64,000 nt of DNA from Aminiphilus circumscriptus DSM 16581 (GCF_000526375.1 NZ_JAFY01000007.1:248001-312000); one strand, 5' to 3'. Counted from the stretch's first letter, positions 17,808-30,295 are shown. The notes: generated by a model from the sequence alone, not told the origin. Program-made: numbers and translations.

Positions 17808-18454
17808 TGCGGCTGCGTTTTCTCTTTTCGAAGCGAGGTCGCGCCGCCTTTCTGCCTCACGTGGAGCTTCCCAAAGTCTTTGCCCGGTCGCTTCGCCGTG
17901 CGGGTGTACTCTTGCACTATACCGAAGGGTTTTCGCCTCGCCCGAAGATCAGTCTGGGACCGGCGCTCCCCATGGGGGTGCCGGCTCTTGCGGAACCCGG
18001 CGAGATATGGGTGGAGAGATGGAGTCAGGAAACTCAGGATCGCTGGAAGAACTGTCTGCCCGAGGGAGTGTCCGTTCTCGCCGTGCAGGAAGTTTCCGGT
18101 TCGGCGTTGCATACGCTGTGCGAACTCGCCGCCTATCGACTTCGTCTCCGGGACCCCGAGCGGCTCGACGAGGCGGAGCGCCTTCTCCAAAGCGGCGAAA
18201 GCGGTCTTGGTGCGTTGAAAGGGTGCTGTCGAAAAGAGGAGGCGCTTTTTTTCAGCGTGGAAACTCCCGAGAAGGGCGTGGGCAATCTCGTAAAAGCTCT
18301 GGTCGGCGCGGAGATCACCGCAGGGTGGGATGATCTGTTTCTCCTCCGCCTCTGCGTGGGGCGGAGCGGAGGCGACTCTGTGCCCTCCGACTTCGGCGAA
18401 GCATGTGGTATACCGTTCCCCTTTCCTCTTGTGAACGTAGGAGGCGCCCCATGA
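17807..18454 (+). CDS. Radical-SAM-associated partner protein (TIGR03936/DUF2344)
   Basis: 215 residues. The sequence 'RLRFLFSKRGRAAFLPHVELPKVFARSLRRAG' divided over the first 35 residues and 'EGFSPRPKISLGPALPMG' shortly after match the DUF2344 family, which is nearly always next to or fused with the preceding radical SAM protein. Function unknown. The ATG at 17807 shares its base with the upstream TGA stop and has AAAAGGGGAG in front. It overlaps rng by 4 nt, so the three genes are translationally coupled. Confidence 0.88.
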   Translation: MRLRFLFSKRGRAAFLPHVELPKVFARSLRRAGVLLHYTEGFSPRPKISLGPALPMGVPALAEPGEIWVERWSQETQDRWKNCLPEGVSVLAVQEVSGSALHTLCELAAYRLRLRDPERLDEAERLLQSGESGLGALKGCCRKEEALFFSVETPEKGVGNLVKALVGAEITAGWDDLFLLRLCVGRSGGDSVPSDFGEACGIPFPFPLVNVGGAP

Positions 18455-19947
18455 ACATCATTCGAAAGATCATCGCCAATACCATAGACCCCGAGGAGAC
18501 GAGAGTCGCCATCGTGGAAGAGGGGCGATTGGCGGAGATGTTCGTGGAACGCATGTGGGAGCGGCAGCGAACCGGCGAAATCTACAAGGCCAGGGTGGAC
18601 AGCGTACTTCCGGGAATGCATTCCGCTTTTCTGAACCTTGGGGACGGAAGAAACGCGTTCCTTTACCTTGCCGACGCAAGGGGAATCACGGTGAAGCCCA
18701 ACGGAGAGCTGTTGGTGCAGGTGATCAAGTCCGCCAGAAAGGGAAAGGGAGCTCGGGTGACCCCACGCATCTCGCTTCCCGGAAGATATCTGGTGCTCGT
18801 TCCCGGAGGGCACGAGGTCGGGGTTTCCCGACGGATTTTCGACGAGGACGAACGGAAGCGTCTTCGCCGTGTCGCTAGGTCTCTTCGCCCGGAAGGTGTG
18901 GGCATCATCGTCCGTACCGTCGCGGAAGGCATGGATGACGAGGCGCTTCGGCGCGATCTGGAGGAGCTGCTCGTTTTCTGGCAGGAGATCGAGCACAACG
19001 CGAAAAAGCAGAGCGCTCCCTGTCTCCTGTATCGAGATCTGGGACTTCTCGGAAGGGTCCTGCGCGATGAACTCACGGAAGAGGTGAGCGAGATCGTGGT
19101 GGACTGCGAAGAGGAAGCGGAGCGCATCGGTTCCTACGTGACACGTTTTTCCGGGGAGACGGTTCCGGAAATCAATGTCTACAGGGGAGCGACACCCATC
19201 TTCGAGTTCTTCGGAATCGAACGGGAACTCGAAGCGGCTCTGGACCGGAAGATCTGGCTTCCCTCGGGGGCCTATCTCATTGTCGAGCAGACCGAAGCGC
19301 TCACGGTGATCGACGTGAACACGGGAAAGTTCACGGGCAAGACGGACCTGCGCTCCACGGTGCTGGAGACGAACCTGGAGGCCGCGGAGGAAATCGCCAG
19401 GCTCCTCCGACTGCGTGCGGTGGGGGGGATCGTGGTCATCGATTTCATCGACATGGATCACGAGGAAGATCGACAGACCCTCCTGGACAGGCTGCACGGG
19501 GTGTTTCAGCACGACCGCTACCGGGCGAAGGTTTTCGGCGTCACGCAGCTCGGCCTCGTGGAGATCACCCGAAAACGGGCACGTCCCGACCTGCGAAGTA
19601 CCTTCACGAGAGGATGTCCTTTCTGCGGAGGCAGCGGGTGGGTCCTCAAGGAGGACAGCGTCGCCATGTCCCTGAAGCGCTTTCTGCGCAAGGTGATTTG
19701 CTCCAGCAGGTCCGAGGCCATGGTGGTGGAGCTGCACCCCGTGGTGGCCCGTTACGTGGCGGAGACCTACCTGGCCTCATGGGAGGAAGAGTTCGAGCGC
19801 AGGCTCTTCCTCGTCGAAGTTCCCGACGTGGCCTGGGAGAAATACCGCATGGAGGCCCAGGGGTCTCTGGAGCAGGTGGAGCATAAGCTCTCTCTCCTGG
19901 AGGAGAGGGAGGTCCCTCCGATTGTACATCGCACGACTTCAGCTTAA
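18451..19947 (+). CDS. rng: Ribonuclease G (RNase E/G family)
   Basis: 498 residues, RNase G length without the long RNase E scaffold tail. Processes 16S rRNA 5' ends and turns over mRNA. An S1 domain occupies about 35-115, and the catalytic metal ligands are D288 (in VIDVNTGKF) and D331 (in VIDFIDM). The Zn-link cysteines C389 and C392 are present. ATG 18451 follows AGGAGG at good spacing. The 3' end overlaps smc by 26 nt. In many bacteria this trio is followed by rplU-rpmA; here smc takes that place. Confidence 0.94.
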   Translation: MNIIRKIIANTIDPEETRVAIVEEGRLAEMFVERMWERQRTGEIYKARVDSVLPGMHSAFLNLGDGRNAFLYLADARGITVKPNGELLVQVIKSARKGKGARVTPRISLPGRYLVLVPGGHEVGVSRRIFDEDERKRLRRVARSLRPEGVGIIVRTVAEGMDDEALRRDLEELLVFWQEIEHNAKKQSAPCLLYRDLGLLGRVLRDELTEEVSEIVVDCEEEAERIGSYVTRFSGETVPEINVYRGATPIFEFFGIERELEAALDRKIWLPSGAYLIVEQTEALTVIDVNTGKFTGKTDLRSTVLETNLEAAEEIARLLRLRAVGGIVVIDFIDMDHEEDRQTLLDRLHGVFQHDRYRAKVFGVTQLGLVEITRKRARPDLRSTFTRGCPFCGGSGWVLKEDSVAMSLKRFLRKVICSSRSEAMVVELHPVVARYVAETYLASWEEEFERRLFLVEVPDVAWEKYRMEAQGSLEQVEHKLSLLEEREVPPIVHRTTSA

Positions 19948-22900
19948 GGGATTCAAGAGCTTCGGCGGTGTTCACGATCTGCCCATGAGCCCGGGCTTCA
20001 CCGCCGTGGTGGGACCCAACGGAAGCGGCAAGAGCAATCTCCTTGACGCACTCCGCTGGGTTCTCGGCGACATGAACCCGGGGCGCCTTCGTATTGTACG
20101 GCAGAGCGATCTCATTTTCTCGGGAAGCCTTTCCCTTCCCCGGGCGGAAGAAGCGGAGGTGGCCGTGCAGCTCCGGAGCGAGGCGCGTTCCTCCCTTTTT
20201 CGCCGAAAAGTGCAACGGGACGGCACGAGCCTTGTTCTCGTCGATGGCGCCCGTGTCCGCCTTCAGGATCTGGATGAGGTGAAGCGTGCCTGGAACCTCG
20301 AGGGCGACCGCTTCGCTTTCATCGGCCAGGGGGATGTGACGGAGGTGGTCCAGCAGCGCCCTCTCGCCCGGAGAATGCATCTGGAGGCGCTCTTCGGCAT
20401 CGATGTGTACCGACGGCGGAGAGATGACGCAGTGGCGAAGCTTCATGCGGCGGGAGCGGAGCTTGCCCGTCTGGAGACGCTCATGGCCGAACTGGAGGCT
20501 CGCCGGGTCGTTATCGCCCCGGAGGTGAGAAAAGCCCGGATCGCGTCGACGCTTCGGACCGAACTGGACGAAGCGAGGCGGCTGCTTTACTGGATTCGCC
20601 GCGGGGAGGCGGAACGCGAGCGAGAGGAACTCCTCGCCGAAGCGTGTCACATGGAAGAGCGCCGAACGCTCGCTGAAAAATGGCTCGAACGCTGGAGGGC
20701 TCTTGAAGAGCGCTTTGTCCGGGAATCGGAGCAGCTTTCCACGGGGGAGAGAGCACTCCTGGAGGAAACGGAACGGATCGCACGGCGGCGCGACGTGCTC
20801 CGTCGCCAGGCCTTCGCTTCCGGTACTGCCTTGCGCCATGTCAAGGAGACCCTTGTCCGTTGTTTCGAACAGGAAGCGCGGTCCGAAAAAGCGTTGGCTC
20901 TTGCCGAGGAGGAGGCGCTCCTTCGGGCCGCGGCGTTTCAGGATGCCGACGCGGCGTTTGTCCGGGCACTGCAGGAATTGGAGGAGGCCGATGCGGTGTG
21001 GCGCCGGCACACCGAGGCACTCGGCGAAGAACGGCTTCTTCGCGAGGAGTTGCGGGCCGGGCTTGCCAGGGTCGACGTGGATCTCTCCGCCTCGAAGGGA
21101 CGCCTCGGAGCCCTGGGAAAGCGTGTTTGGGAATTGCGGACGTCATGCCTGGAAGAGGAAGAGCGTCTTGCCCTTCTCCAGAAGCAGCGGGATGAAGAAC
21201 GGCTTCAAGAGGAAGCGTGCCGCCGCGAGCACGAAGAGGCAGTGCTTCGGCACAGCGATGCCTATGCCCTCTGTCAGGAATATGCGGGGGAGCTTCAGTT
21301 GCTCCGCCGGGAAACCGGGCGTGCGGCGTCGCGCCTGGAGGAGTACCGCGAGACCGCCCAGGGAGAGCTCTATCCCAGGCCGGTACAGCATCTCGTGGCT
21401 GCGGCGAAGCTGGGGAGGCTTTCCGCTCGACCTCTGCCGCTGGTGGAGGCCTTCACCTGTCCATCCAATCTTATCCGTGCCGTGGAGGCCTTTCTTGGAG
21501 GACGCCAGTTTTGGCTCCTCGTGGAAACGTTCGATGAAGCTCAGGTATGTATTGAGCAGCTCAAACGGACGGGAAATGGCCGGGCCACCTTTCTTCCCCT
21601 GGAACGGACTCATCCCCGCTTTCCTCAGAAGGACCTTACTCTTCCTCGGGGTGTGGTGGGGTGGGCGGTGGAACTCCTGCAGATGGACCCTCACTGGGAA
21701 TCCTGCGTTCGGCACGTTCTTGGGGACCTTCTCCTGGTGGAGCGCTACGAGGTGGGAGCATCCCTCTCCCGAAGCGGGTGCCGAGTCCCCGTGGCCACTC
21801 TCGACGGAGACGTCTTTCTTTCCTCGGGGACGGTGAGCGGCGGTCGCGGCAAAAGTGGTCCCGGTGCCATGGAGTTGCGGCGCCTGATGAGCGAGGCCGA
21901 GGCGGAAGTGTCCCGGCTCGAAGCGTCGGCGAAGGAACTTGCCTGGAGTCTCCGGGAGGCCGAGGACAGAGAACGCGCCGCCTCCAAGCGCAAACAGGAG
22001 ACCGCGGAAGCGTTGGCGGCAAGAGAAAGATTTCTGGAGGAAAAGGAACGTCTTCTCCAATCCGCGCTTCGGGAGAAACTCCACCGGGAAGAGGAGCTTC
22101 TCCGAACGAGGGAGTCCCTCCGAGAGGAAGGGCGACGCTATGGAGAGCTTCTGCGGAATTTCCGGGAACTGCAGGAGCGCCTGCAAACCCTGTCCGCCCT
22201 TCCGGAGGATCGGGAATTGGAATCCCGCGTGACTGCCCTGCGCGCCACCGCTCGACTGGCGGAGGAGAAACGCCTTGCTGCAAAGGACCTGGCGGAGCGG
22301 ACCCGGGCTTCCCTCGGAGATCTTCGGGAAGCGTTGGCCGTCCACGTGCGCGATCGCGAGGAGTTGTCCCGCCAGGGAATCTCCGAGAGGGAAAAACTTG
22401 CGCTTCTCGGAAAGGAGTTCCGGGAGTTGCAGCTCCAGGAAGAAGAGCTGGCCTGGCGCCTGCAACGGGAGCGCCTTTCCCTGAATACACTCCATCGGCG
22501 ACGCGACCGGGCGAGGCGCGGCATCCGAAGCGGCGAGGAGCGCCTGGCGGCGGATCGTGAGCGGGAAATGCGGACACGGCGGCGCATCGAAGATCTTCAG
22601 CGCGAGGTGGACGATGCCGTTGCACTCTGGGAGGAACAGTTTCCCTATCCGGGAAATTCCTTTCATGTTCCGTCGGAAGACACGGGTGCCCTTTCTCCCC
22701 GGGAGCGCACCGAGGAGCTGCGGAGAACAATCCGGGAGCGGGAAAGAAGCCTCAAGGCCCTGGGGGATGTGGACCTCGGCACTTTGTCCGAGGATCGTTC
22801 CCTGGAGGAACGCCTCGCTTTTCTGAAGGAGCAGGTGGGGGACGTGCGCTCCGGCATGGAGGAGCTGCGGCGCTTCCTCGAAGAGACCGACCGCCATGCG

Positions 22901-23362
22901 GGCGCTCTTTTCTCCAAGGCGCTGGAGGGGATCGATCAGCGGTTCGACGCGCTCTTTCAACGTCTCTTTGGTGGTGGCGAGGCGCGCCTCTCCCTCGCGG
23001 AGGGAAGTGAACTCTGGGAGGCGGGCGTGGAGGTCATCGCCCGTCCGCCGGGGAAAAAACCGCAGCATCTCGGTCAGCTTTCCGGCGGCGAACAGTCTCT
23101 CACCGCTATTTCCCTTCTCTTTGCCGCCATGGAGATCGCCGGAGTGCCTCTCGCCGTGCTCGACGAAGTGGATGCGGCCCTGGACGAGGTCAATCTCAGG
23201 CGCTTTGCGGTGCTGGCCAAGGAATATTCCCGCGCCATCCAGATTGTGGCCATGACGCATCGGCGGTACACCATGGAACAGGCGGACCTGCTCTACGGAG
23301 TGACCATGTCCGAGCCGGGCCTTTCCCAGGTGGTGGGAGTCCGGCTGGAGGAGTGGTCCTGA
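19922..23362 (+). CDS. smc: SMC chromosome-segregation ATPase
   Basis: 1146 residues. Forms the arms of the condensin-like SMC-ScpAB complex that organises and separates chromosomes. The Walker A motif (GPNGSGKSN) is near residue 31, followed by a first coiled coil, a hinge at about 480-640, a second coiled coil, the LSGGEQ signature near 1052 and Walker B LAVLDEVDAALDE near 1077. TTG 19922 is the start: it gives the family N terminus (YIARLQLKGFKSF) and follows a GGAGG about 8-10 nt upstream. No scpA or scpB is in this window. Confidence 0.96.
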   Translation: MYIARLQLKGFKSFGGVHDLPMSPGFTAVVGPNGSGKSNLLDALRWVLGDMNPGRLRIVRQSDLIFSGSLSLPRAEEAEVAVQLRSEARSSLFRRKVQRDGTSLVLVDGARVRLQDLDEVKRAWNLEGDRFAFIGQGDVTEVVQQRPLARRMHLEALFGIDVYRRRRDDAVAKLHAAGAELARLETLMAELEARRVVIAPEVRKARIASTLRTELDEARRLLYWIRRGEAEREREELLAEACHMEERRTLAEKWLERWRALEERFVRESEQLSTGERALLEETERIARRRDVLRRQAFASGTALRHVKETLVRCFEQEARSEKALALAEEEALLRAAAFQDADAAFVRALQELEEADAVWRRHTEALGEERLLREELRAGLARVDVDLSASKGRLGALGKRVWELRTSCLEEEERLALLQKQRDEERLQEEACRREHEEAVLRHSDAYALCQEYAGELQLLRRETGRAASRLEEYRETAQGELYPRPVQHLVAAAKLGRLSARPLPLVEAFTCPSNLIRAVEAFLGGRQFWLLVETFDEAQVCIEQLKRTGNGRATFLPLERTHPRFPQKDLTLPRGVVGWAVELLQMDPHWESCVRHVLGDLLLVERYEVGASLSRSGCRVPVATLDGDVFLSSGTVSGGRGKSGPGAMELRRLMSEAEAEVSRLEASAKELAWSLREAEDRERAASKRKQETAEALAARERFLEEKERLLQSALREKLHREEELLRTRESLREEGRRYGELLRNFRELQERLQTLSALPEDRELESRVTALRATARLAEEKRLAAKDLAERTRASLGDLREALAVHVRDREELSRQGISEREKLALLGKEFRELQLQEEELAWRLQRERLSLNTLHRRRDRARRGIRSGEERLAADREREMRTRRRIEDLQREVDDAVALWEEQFPYPGNSFHVPSEDTGALSPRERTEELRRTIRERERSLKALGDVDLGTLSEDRSLEERLAFLKEQVGDVRSGMEELRRFLEETDRHAGALFSKALEGIDQRFDALFQRLFGGGEARLSLAEGSELWEAGVEVIARPPGKKPQHLGQLSGGEQSLTAISLLFAAMEIAGVPLAVLDEVDAALDEVNLRRFAVLAKEYSRAIQIVAMTHRRYTMEQADLLYGVTMSEPGLSQVVGVRLEEWS

Positions 23363-24102
23363 TGGAGTTCACGAGAGACGATCTTCTCTGGGGAGAACTC
23401 TCCCTTCTCCAGCCGAGAACGGGTCCGAGGGTTACGGTGGACACCATTCTCCTCGCTGCCTTTACCCGGGTGAAAGCGCGCGAACGAGTCCTGGAGCTGG
23501 GCAGTGCCTCCGGAGCGGTGTCGCTGCTTCTCGGGTGGCGTTTCCCCGAGGCGGAGGAGATTCTCGGCCTGGAGATCCAGGAGGACCTCGTGTCTCTCGC
23601 CGCTCGCAACGCCGCGGAGAATGGTCTCGCTGACCGTGTCCGTTTTCTTGCGGGAGACCTGCGAAGAATGAAAGAACTGCTTCCTCCCGAGAGTCACTCC
23701 GTCGTGGTGGCCAACCCTCCCTACGACGAGGAGGGAATGGGCCGTCCGAGCCCTGTCCGGTCCGAGGCCATGGCACGGCACGGGCTCTGCTGCACTCTGG
23801 AGGATGTCGTCTCCGGAGCGCGATGGGTGCTCCCCACAGGTGGTCGTTTCTACGTGGTCATCCGCGCTCACCGGGGTGCGGAACTGCTTGGAAGACTTCG
23901 GGAGAACGGGCTCGAACCGAAACGTCTCCGTTCCGTTCACCCGAGGCCGGAAAAGAATGCCTTTCTTCTGCTCGTGCAGAGCACCAAAGGAGCCGGGATG
24001 GGGCTCGTCGTCGAGCCACCCCTCTTCGTGGCGGACGAGAAGGGGGCGACATCGGCGGAATGCCTGCGGGCCTACTCGAAGGAGGGATTGTCCTGCCCCT
24101 GA
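23362..24102 (+). CDS. tRNA1(Val) (adenine-N6)-methyltransferase-like protein (TrmN6/YfiC type)
   Basis: 246 residues. SAM-dependent methyltransferase: the nucleotide-binding segment VLELGSASGAVSLLL is near residue 35-50 and the catalytic N118-P-P-Y121 motif is typical of adenine-N6 or Gln methylases. Best fit is the TrmN6 family acting on tRNA, with an opening (DDLLWGELSLLQP..G.R...DTILLA) like that group. The precise substrate cannot be read from sequence. The ATG at 23362 overlaps the smc stop by one base (TGATG), after GGAGGA. The same order, methyltransferase then rsmI, is common in Gram-positive genomes. Confidence 0.85.
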   Translation: MEFTRDDLLWGELSLLQPRTGPRVTVDTILLAAFTRVKARERVLELGSASGAVSLLLGWRFPEAEEILGLEIQEDLVSLAARNAAENGLADRVRFLAGDLRRMKELLPPESHSVVVANPPYDEEGMGRPSPVRSEAMARHGLCCTLEDVVSGARWVLPTGGRFYVVIRAHRGAELLGRLRENGLEPKRLRSVHPRPEKNAFLLLVQSTKGAGMGLVVEPPLFVADEKGATSAECLRAYSKEGLSCP

Positions 24103-24935
24103 TCGTCGTTCCAACCCCCATCGGCAACCTGGAGGACATCACCCTTCGGGCGCTTCGGGTGCTCCGGGAATGTGATCTCGTCGCCTGTGAGGACACGAGG
24201 CGGACTCTCATTCTGCTGCGGCGGTACGCCATCAGGAAGCCCATGCTTTCCTGCCATGAGCACAACGAGCGGGCCCGCACGGAAAAAGTGCTCGCCCTCC
24301 TCGAAGAGGGGAAAACGGTAGCCCTCGTCTCCGACGCGGGAACGCCTGGAATTTCCGATCCGGGAACGATCCTTCTCGCCGAGGCGCTGTCCCGCGGGTT
24401 TGACGTGGATGTTCTCCCGGGGGCCACTGCACTGATTCCGGCCCTCCTGCTGTCGGGGCTGGTCCCGTCGCCCTTCGCCTTCCTCGGGTTTCTTCCGGAC
24501 CGGGAGGGGGAGCGCGTCGCCTTTCTCGGTACACTGCGACAATGTCCCTGGACGCTGGTGTTCTATCTGTCTCCACACAAGGCGGCGGCGCATCTCGCGT
24601 CGGTTCGCGACGTGCTGGGAAATCGCTCGGTTTCGGTAGTGCGGGAGATCAGCAAAATCCATCAGGAGGTCTTTCGGGGCAGTGCGGAGGAGGCTCTCGA
24701 AAGAGCAGAGGAAGGAATGCTTCGGGGCGAACTGGTTCTTCTCGTGGAAGGAGCGGTGGCGGCAGAGGGTGCCGACGAAGAAATTCCCTGGGAGGAGGAT
24801 GCGCAAAATCTCCAGGGGCGGGGGCTTCCTCTCCGGGAGGTTGCCAACTTCATCCATGAACGGTATGGTATTCCGAAAAACGTCGTCAAGGACCGGCTCC
24901 TCCGCGCTGCGCGGAGGGAACGGGATTTATCGTAA
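24060..24935 (+). CDS. rsmI: RsmI, 16S rRNA (cytidine-2'-O)-methyltransferase
   Basis: Up to 291 residues. Methylates the ribose of C1402 in 16S rRNA. The tetrapyrrole-methylase fold is evident from VVPTPIGNLEDITLRAL, SDAGTPGISDPG and the FYLSPHK segment. The start is uncertain. ATG 24060 is the only nearby standard in-frame codon but has a weak ribosome site and adds about 13 residues before the conserved N terminus. A strong AAGGAGG at 24079-24085 stands 7 nt before an in-frame CTG at 24093, which would give a family-length protein. Either way it overlaps the preceding gene. Confidence 0.93.
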   Translation: MPAGLLEGGIVLPLIVVPTPIGNLEDITLRALRVLRECDLVACEDTRRTLILLRRYAIRKPMLSCHEHNERARTEKVLALLEEGKTVALVSDAGTPGISDPGTILLAEALSRGFDVDVLPGATALIPALLLSGLVPSPFAFLGFLPDREGERVAFLGTLRQCPWTLVFYLSPHKAAAHLASVRDVLGNRSVSVVREISKIHQEVFRGSAEEALERAEEGMLRGELVLLVEGAVAAEGADEEIPWEEDAQNLQGRGLPLREVANFIHERYGIPKNVVKDRLLRAARRERDLS

Positions 24936-24947
24936 GGGGGTTCTCAC

Positions 24948-26879
24948 ATGTCACGGAAACCATTTTACGTCACCACACCCATTTATTACGTGAACGACGT
25001 GCCTCACATCGGGCATGCCTATACGACCATCGCTGCGGATGTCATGACCCGCTACCGGAGAATGTGCGGTTTCGACACCTTTTTCCTCACGGGCACGGAC
25101 GAGCACGGCCAGAAGATTCAGCGCGCCGCCGCCGCCAAGGGGCTCACCGCCCAGGAACTGGCGGATCGCACCGTGGTGAACTTTCAGGAACTCTGGAAAG
25201 CCCTCGGCGTGAGCAACGACGATTTCATCCGAACCACCGAGGAGCGCCATCGAAAGGTGGTACAGTACATCTTTGCGACTCTCCTCGCCAAGGGGGACAT
25301 CTATAAGGGATCCTACGAGGGATGGTATTGCGTTCCCTGCGAGACCTATGTCCCGGAGTCCCAGATGGGAGAGGAGAGGACCTGTCCCGATTGCGGCAGG
25401 AAACTGGAGATGATGACCGAGGAGAGCTATTTCTTCCGTATGTCCCGTTATGCGGAGCCCCTTTTGGCCTACTACGAGGCGAACGGGGAAGCGATCCTGC
25501 CCAAGGGACGCTACAACGAGATTCTCAGCTTTCTTCGGGGAGGCCTGCGGGATCAATCCATCTCCCGAACGACCATCAGCTGGGGCATTCCCGTTCCGGG
25601 TGACGAAAAACATGTGGTCTACGTCTGGTTCGATGCGCTCATCAACTATCTCGCCGCCGTGGGCTATCCCGAGGAGAACGCGCCCTGGAAAAAATACTGG
25701 CCCGTGGTTCACCATCTCGTCGGCAAGGACATCATCCGCTTCCATTCCGTGGTGTGGCCCGCCATGCTTCTCGCCCTCGGCGTGAACCCGCCGAAACTTG
25801 TCTTCGCCCACGGCTGGTGGACCGTGGAGGGGGAGAAGATGTCCAAATCGAAGGGAAACGTGGTGGATCCCTTCGAGATGGTGGAGCTGTACGGTCGGGA
25901 TTCTTTCCGCTACTTCCTGCTTCGGGAGGTTCCCTTCGGCTTGGACGGGGATTTCTCCGAACTCGCCCTTGTGCAGCGGCGGAACGCGGATCTCGCCAAC
26001 GATCTGGGAAATCTGCTGAACCGAACGCTCCAGATGGTGGAACGCTATTGCGGCGGAACGATTCCTGCCGCGGGGACCGAAACGGAGCTGGAAAGAGACC
26101 TTGTGGAACTTGTCGCCGCGACACGTCGGGATGTGGATTCCTGCATGGATCGCTATGCCTTCGATGAGGCCCTCAAGAGCATCTGGATTCTTGTTGGAAG
26201 AGGAAACAAGTACATCGACGACACCATGCCTTGGAAGCTGGGCAAGGAGGAGAACACGGAGCGCCTCGGCACGGTGCTCAACACGCTCTGTCGCGTGCTT
26301 CGTACCGTAGCGTATCTCGTGGCTCCCTTCATCCCCGATTCCGCGGCGCGCATGGTGGATCAGCTCGGCCTGGACGCGGAGATCATCGCGAGGGGCGAGG
26401 GCATTCCCGAATGGACCGAGGACCTCTCGGGTGTGTCCGTGCATCGGGGGGATATCCTCTTTCCCCGCATCGACCTGAAGGAGTGGGAGGCGGCGAAGGC
26501 CGAGCGGGAAGCCCGGAAGGGCATGCTTCCCGATCCCGGCGATCACGAACCGGAGATCGAGGTGGAACAGTTCCGGAACTGCGAGTTCCGGGTCGCTTCG
26601 GTGCTTGCGGTGGAGCCCGTTCCGAAGGCGGACAAGCTTTATAAACTCGAACTCGACCTGGGATACGAACGACGGACCATCGTCTCGGGCATCCGGGAGT
26701 TCTATGCTCCGGAGGAGCTTGTGGGGCGGAAGATCATCGTTCTCTGCAATCTCAAACCCGCCAAGCTGCGGGGCGTGGTGAGCAACGGCATGCTCCTCGC
26801 CGCGGAGACCGCCGACGGCAAGGGACTCGCGCTTCTCACGGTGGATCGGGACATCGCGCCGGGGTCGCGCATTCATTAG
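24948..26879 (+). CDS. metG: Methionyl-tRNA synthetase
   Basis: 643 residues. Class I synthetase that charges initiator and elongator tRNA-Met. HIGH motif H20-I-G-H23 and KMSKS at 297-301 are intact. A zinc knuckle of the C..C...C..C type lies in the connecting peptide near residues 127-150. The C-terminal about 105 residues form the EMAP-like tRNA-binding domain (from 'VEQFRNCEFRVASV'), which also dimerises the enzyme. ATG 24948 follows an AAGGGGG site, 12 nt after rsmI. Confidence 0.97.
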   Translation: MSRKPFYVTTPIYYVNDVPHIGHAYTTIAADVMTRYRRMCGFDTFFLTGTDEHGQKIQRAAAAKGLTAQELADRTVVNFQELWKALGVSNDDFIRTTEERHRKVVQYIFATLLAKGDIYKGSYEGWYCVPCETYVPESQMGEERTCPDCGRKLEMMTEESYFFRMSRYAEPLLAYYEANGEAILPKGRYNEILSFLRGGLRDQSISRTTISWGIPVPGDEKHVVYVWFDALINYLAAVGYPEENAPWKKYWPVVHHLVGKDIIRFHSVVWPAMLLALGVNPPKLVFAHGWWTVEGEKMSKSKGNVVDPFEMVELYGRDSFRYFLLREVPFGLDGDFSELALVQRRNADLANDLGNLLNRTLQMVERYCGGTIPAAGTETELERDLVELVAATRRDVDSCMDRYAFDEALKSIWILVGRGNKYIDDTMPWKLGKEENTERLGTVLNTLCRVLRTVAYLVAPFIPDSAARMVDQLGLDAEIIARGEGIPEWTEDLSGVSVHRGDILFPRIDLKEWEAAKAEREARKGMLPDPGDHEPEIEVEQFRNCEFRVASVLAVEPVPKADKLYKLELDLGYERRTIVSGIREFYAPEELVGRKIIVLCNLKPAKLRGVVSNGMLLAAETADGKGLALLTVDRDIAPGSRIH

Positions 26880-26897
26880 AAGATCTGGAGGATTCTC

Positions 26898-29874
<2,977 letters not shown>

Positions 29875-29935
29875 ATCGCTCGGAGGGAGGAAGGTGTTTC
29901 GGCGGAAGCGAATGCCCCTTTTTTTCTCAAGGAGC

Positions 29936-30024
29936 CTCTGAATAAGGCTGCGTCAGCCCCGAAAGTGCCTCGCAGAGCCTGATGCGACCCGAGTCAAGGG
30001 AAAGCGAAAGATCTTTATTCAGAG
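29936..30024. repeat. Short interspersed hairpin element, copy 2
   Basis: An 89-nt unit with perfect 10-nt inverted ends, CTCTGAATAA and TTATTCAGAG. The inner arms CGTCAG (29951-29956) and CTGATG (29979-29984) still pair through a G-T wobble where copy 1 has a Watson-Crick pair. It begins 62 nt after tsaC and belongs to the same family as 15737-15826. Both copies follow the last gene of a tightly packed cluster in the same orientation. Confidence 0.85.
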
Positions 30025-30100
30025 TTTCCTCAAAACTTCTAGATGGGGGCGGAACGGAACAGAGCTGTCGAAAGGTGGGTTTCCCGCGGTTTCGGAAGAA

Positions 30101-30125
30101 ACTCCTCATAACAGGAGTCTTTCTC
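30101..30125 (+). terminator. Weak hairpin between tsaC and the tRNA gene
   Basis: ACTCCT at 30101-30106 pairs with AGGAGT at 30113-30118 across a six-base loop, followed by CTTTCT. The stem is short and the pyrimidine run is interrupted, so a terminator role is only a possibility. The rest of 30025-30155 shows no gene or clear signal to me. Confidence 0.25.
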
Positions 30126-30155
30126 CTGGCGGGTCATGCTTGTCGGTTTCCGAGC

Positions 30156-30184
30156 TTGCAATTTTTCTCCGCCGTTGCTACAAT
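30156..30184 (+). promoter_or_regulatory. Promoter of tRNA-Leu
   Basis: TTGCAA at 30156-30161 and TACAAT at 30179-30184 are separated by 17 nt, close to sigma-70 consensus, with a TG two bases before the -10 box. Transcription should start near 30191, about 18 nt before the mature tRNA. Confidence 0.75.
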
Positions 30185-30208
30185 CATCGCCGTCACGAAT
30201 TCGTCAGC

Positions 30209-30295
30209 GTCGGGGTGGCGGAACTGGTAGACGCGCTAGACTCAGGATCTAGTGGGCGCAAGCCTGTGGGGGTTCAAATCCCCCCCTCGACACCA
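30209..30295 (+). tRNA. tRNA-Leu (anticodon CAG), CCA encoded
   Basis: An 87-nt class II tRNA including an encoded CCA tail. The acceptor arm pairs GTCGGGG (30209-30215) with CCTCGAC near the 3' end, with one G-T pair. The D arm (GCG/CGC), the anticodon stem CTAGA/TCTAG with loop CTCAGGA, a long variable arm and the T arm GGGGG-TTCAAAT-CCCCC all fold. Anticodon CAG reads the leucine codon CTG, which is very frequent in the genes here. It stands alone between its own promoter and that of rpoB. Confidence 0.97.
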
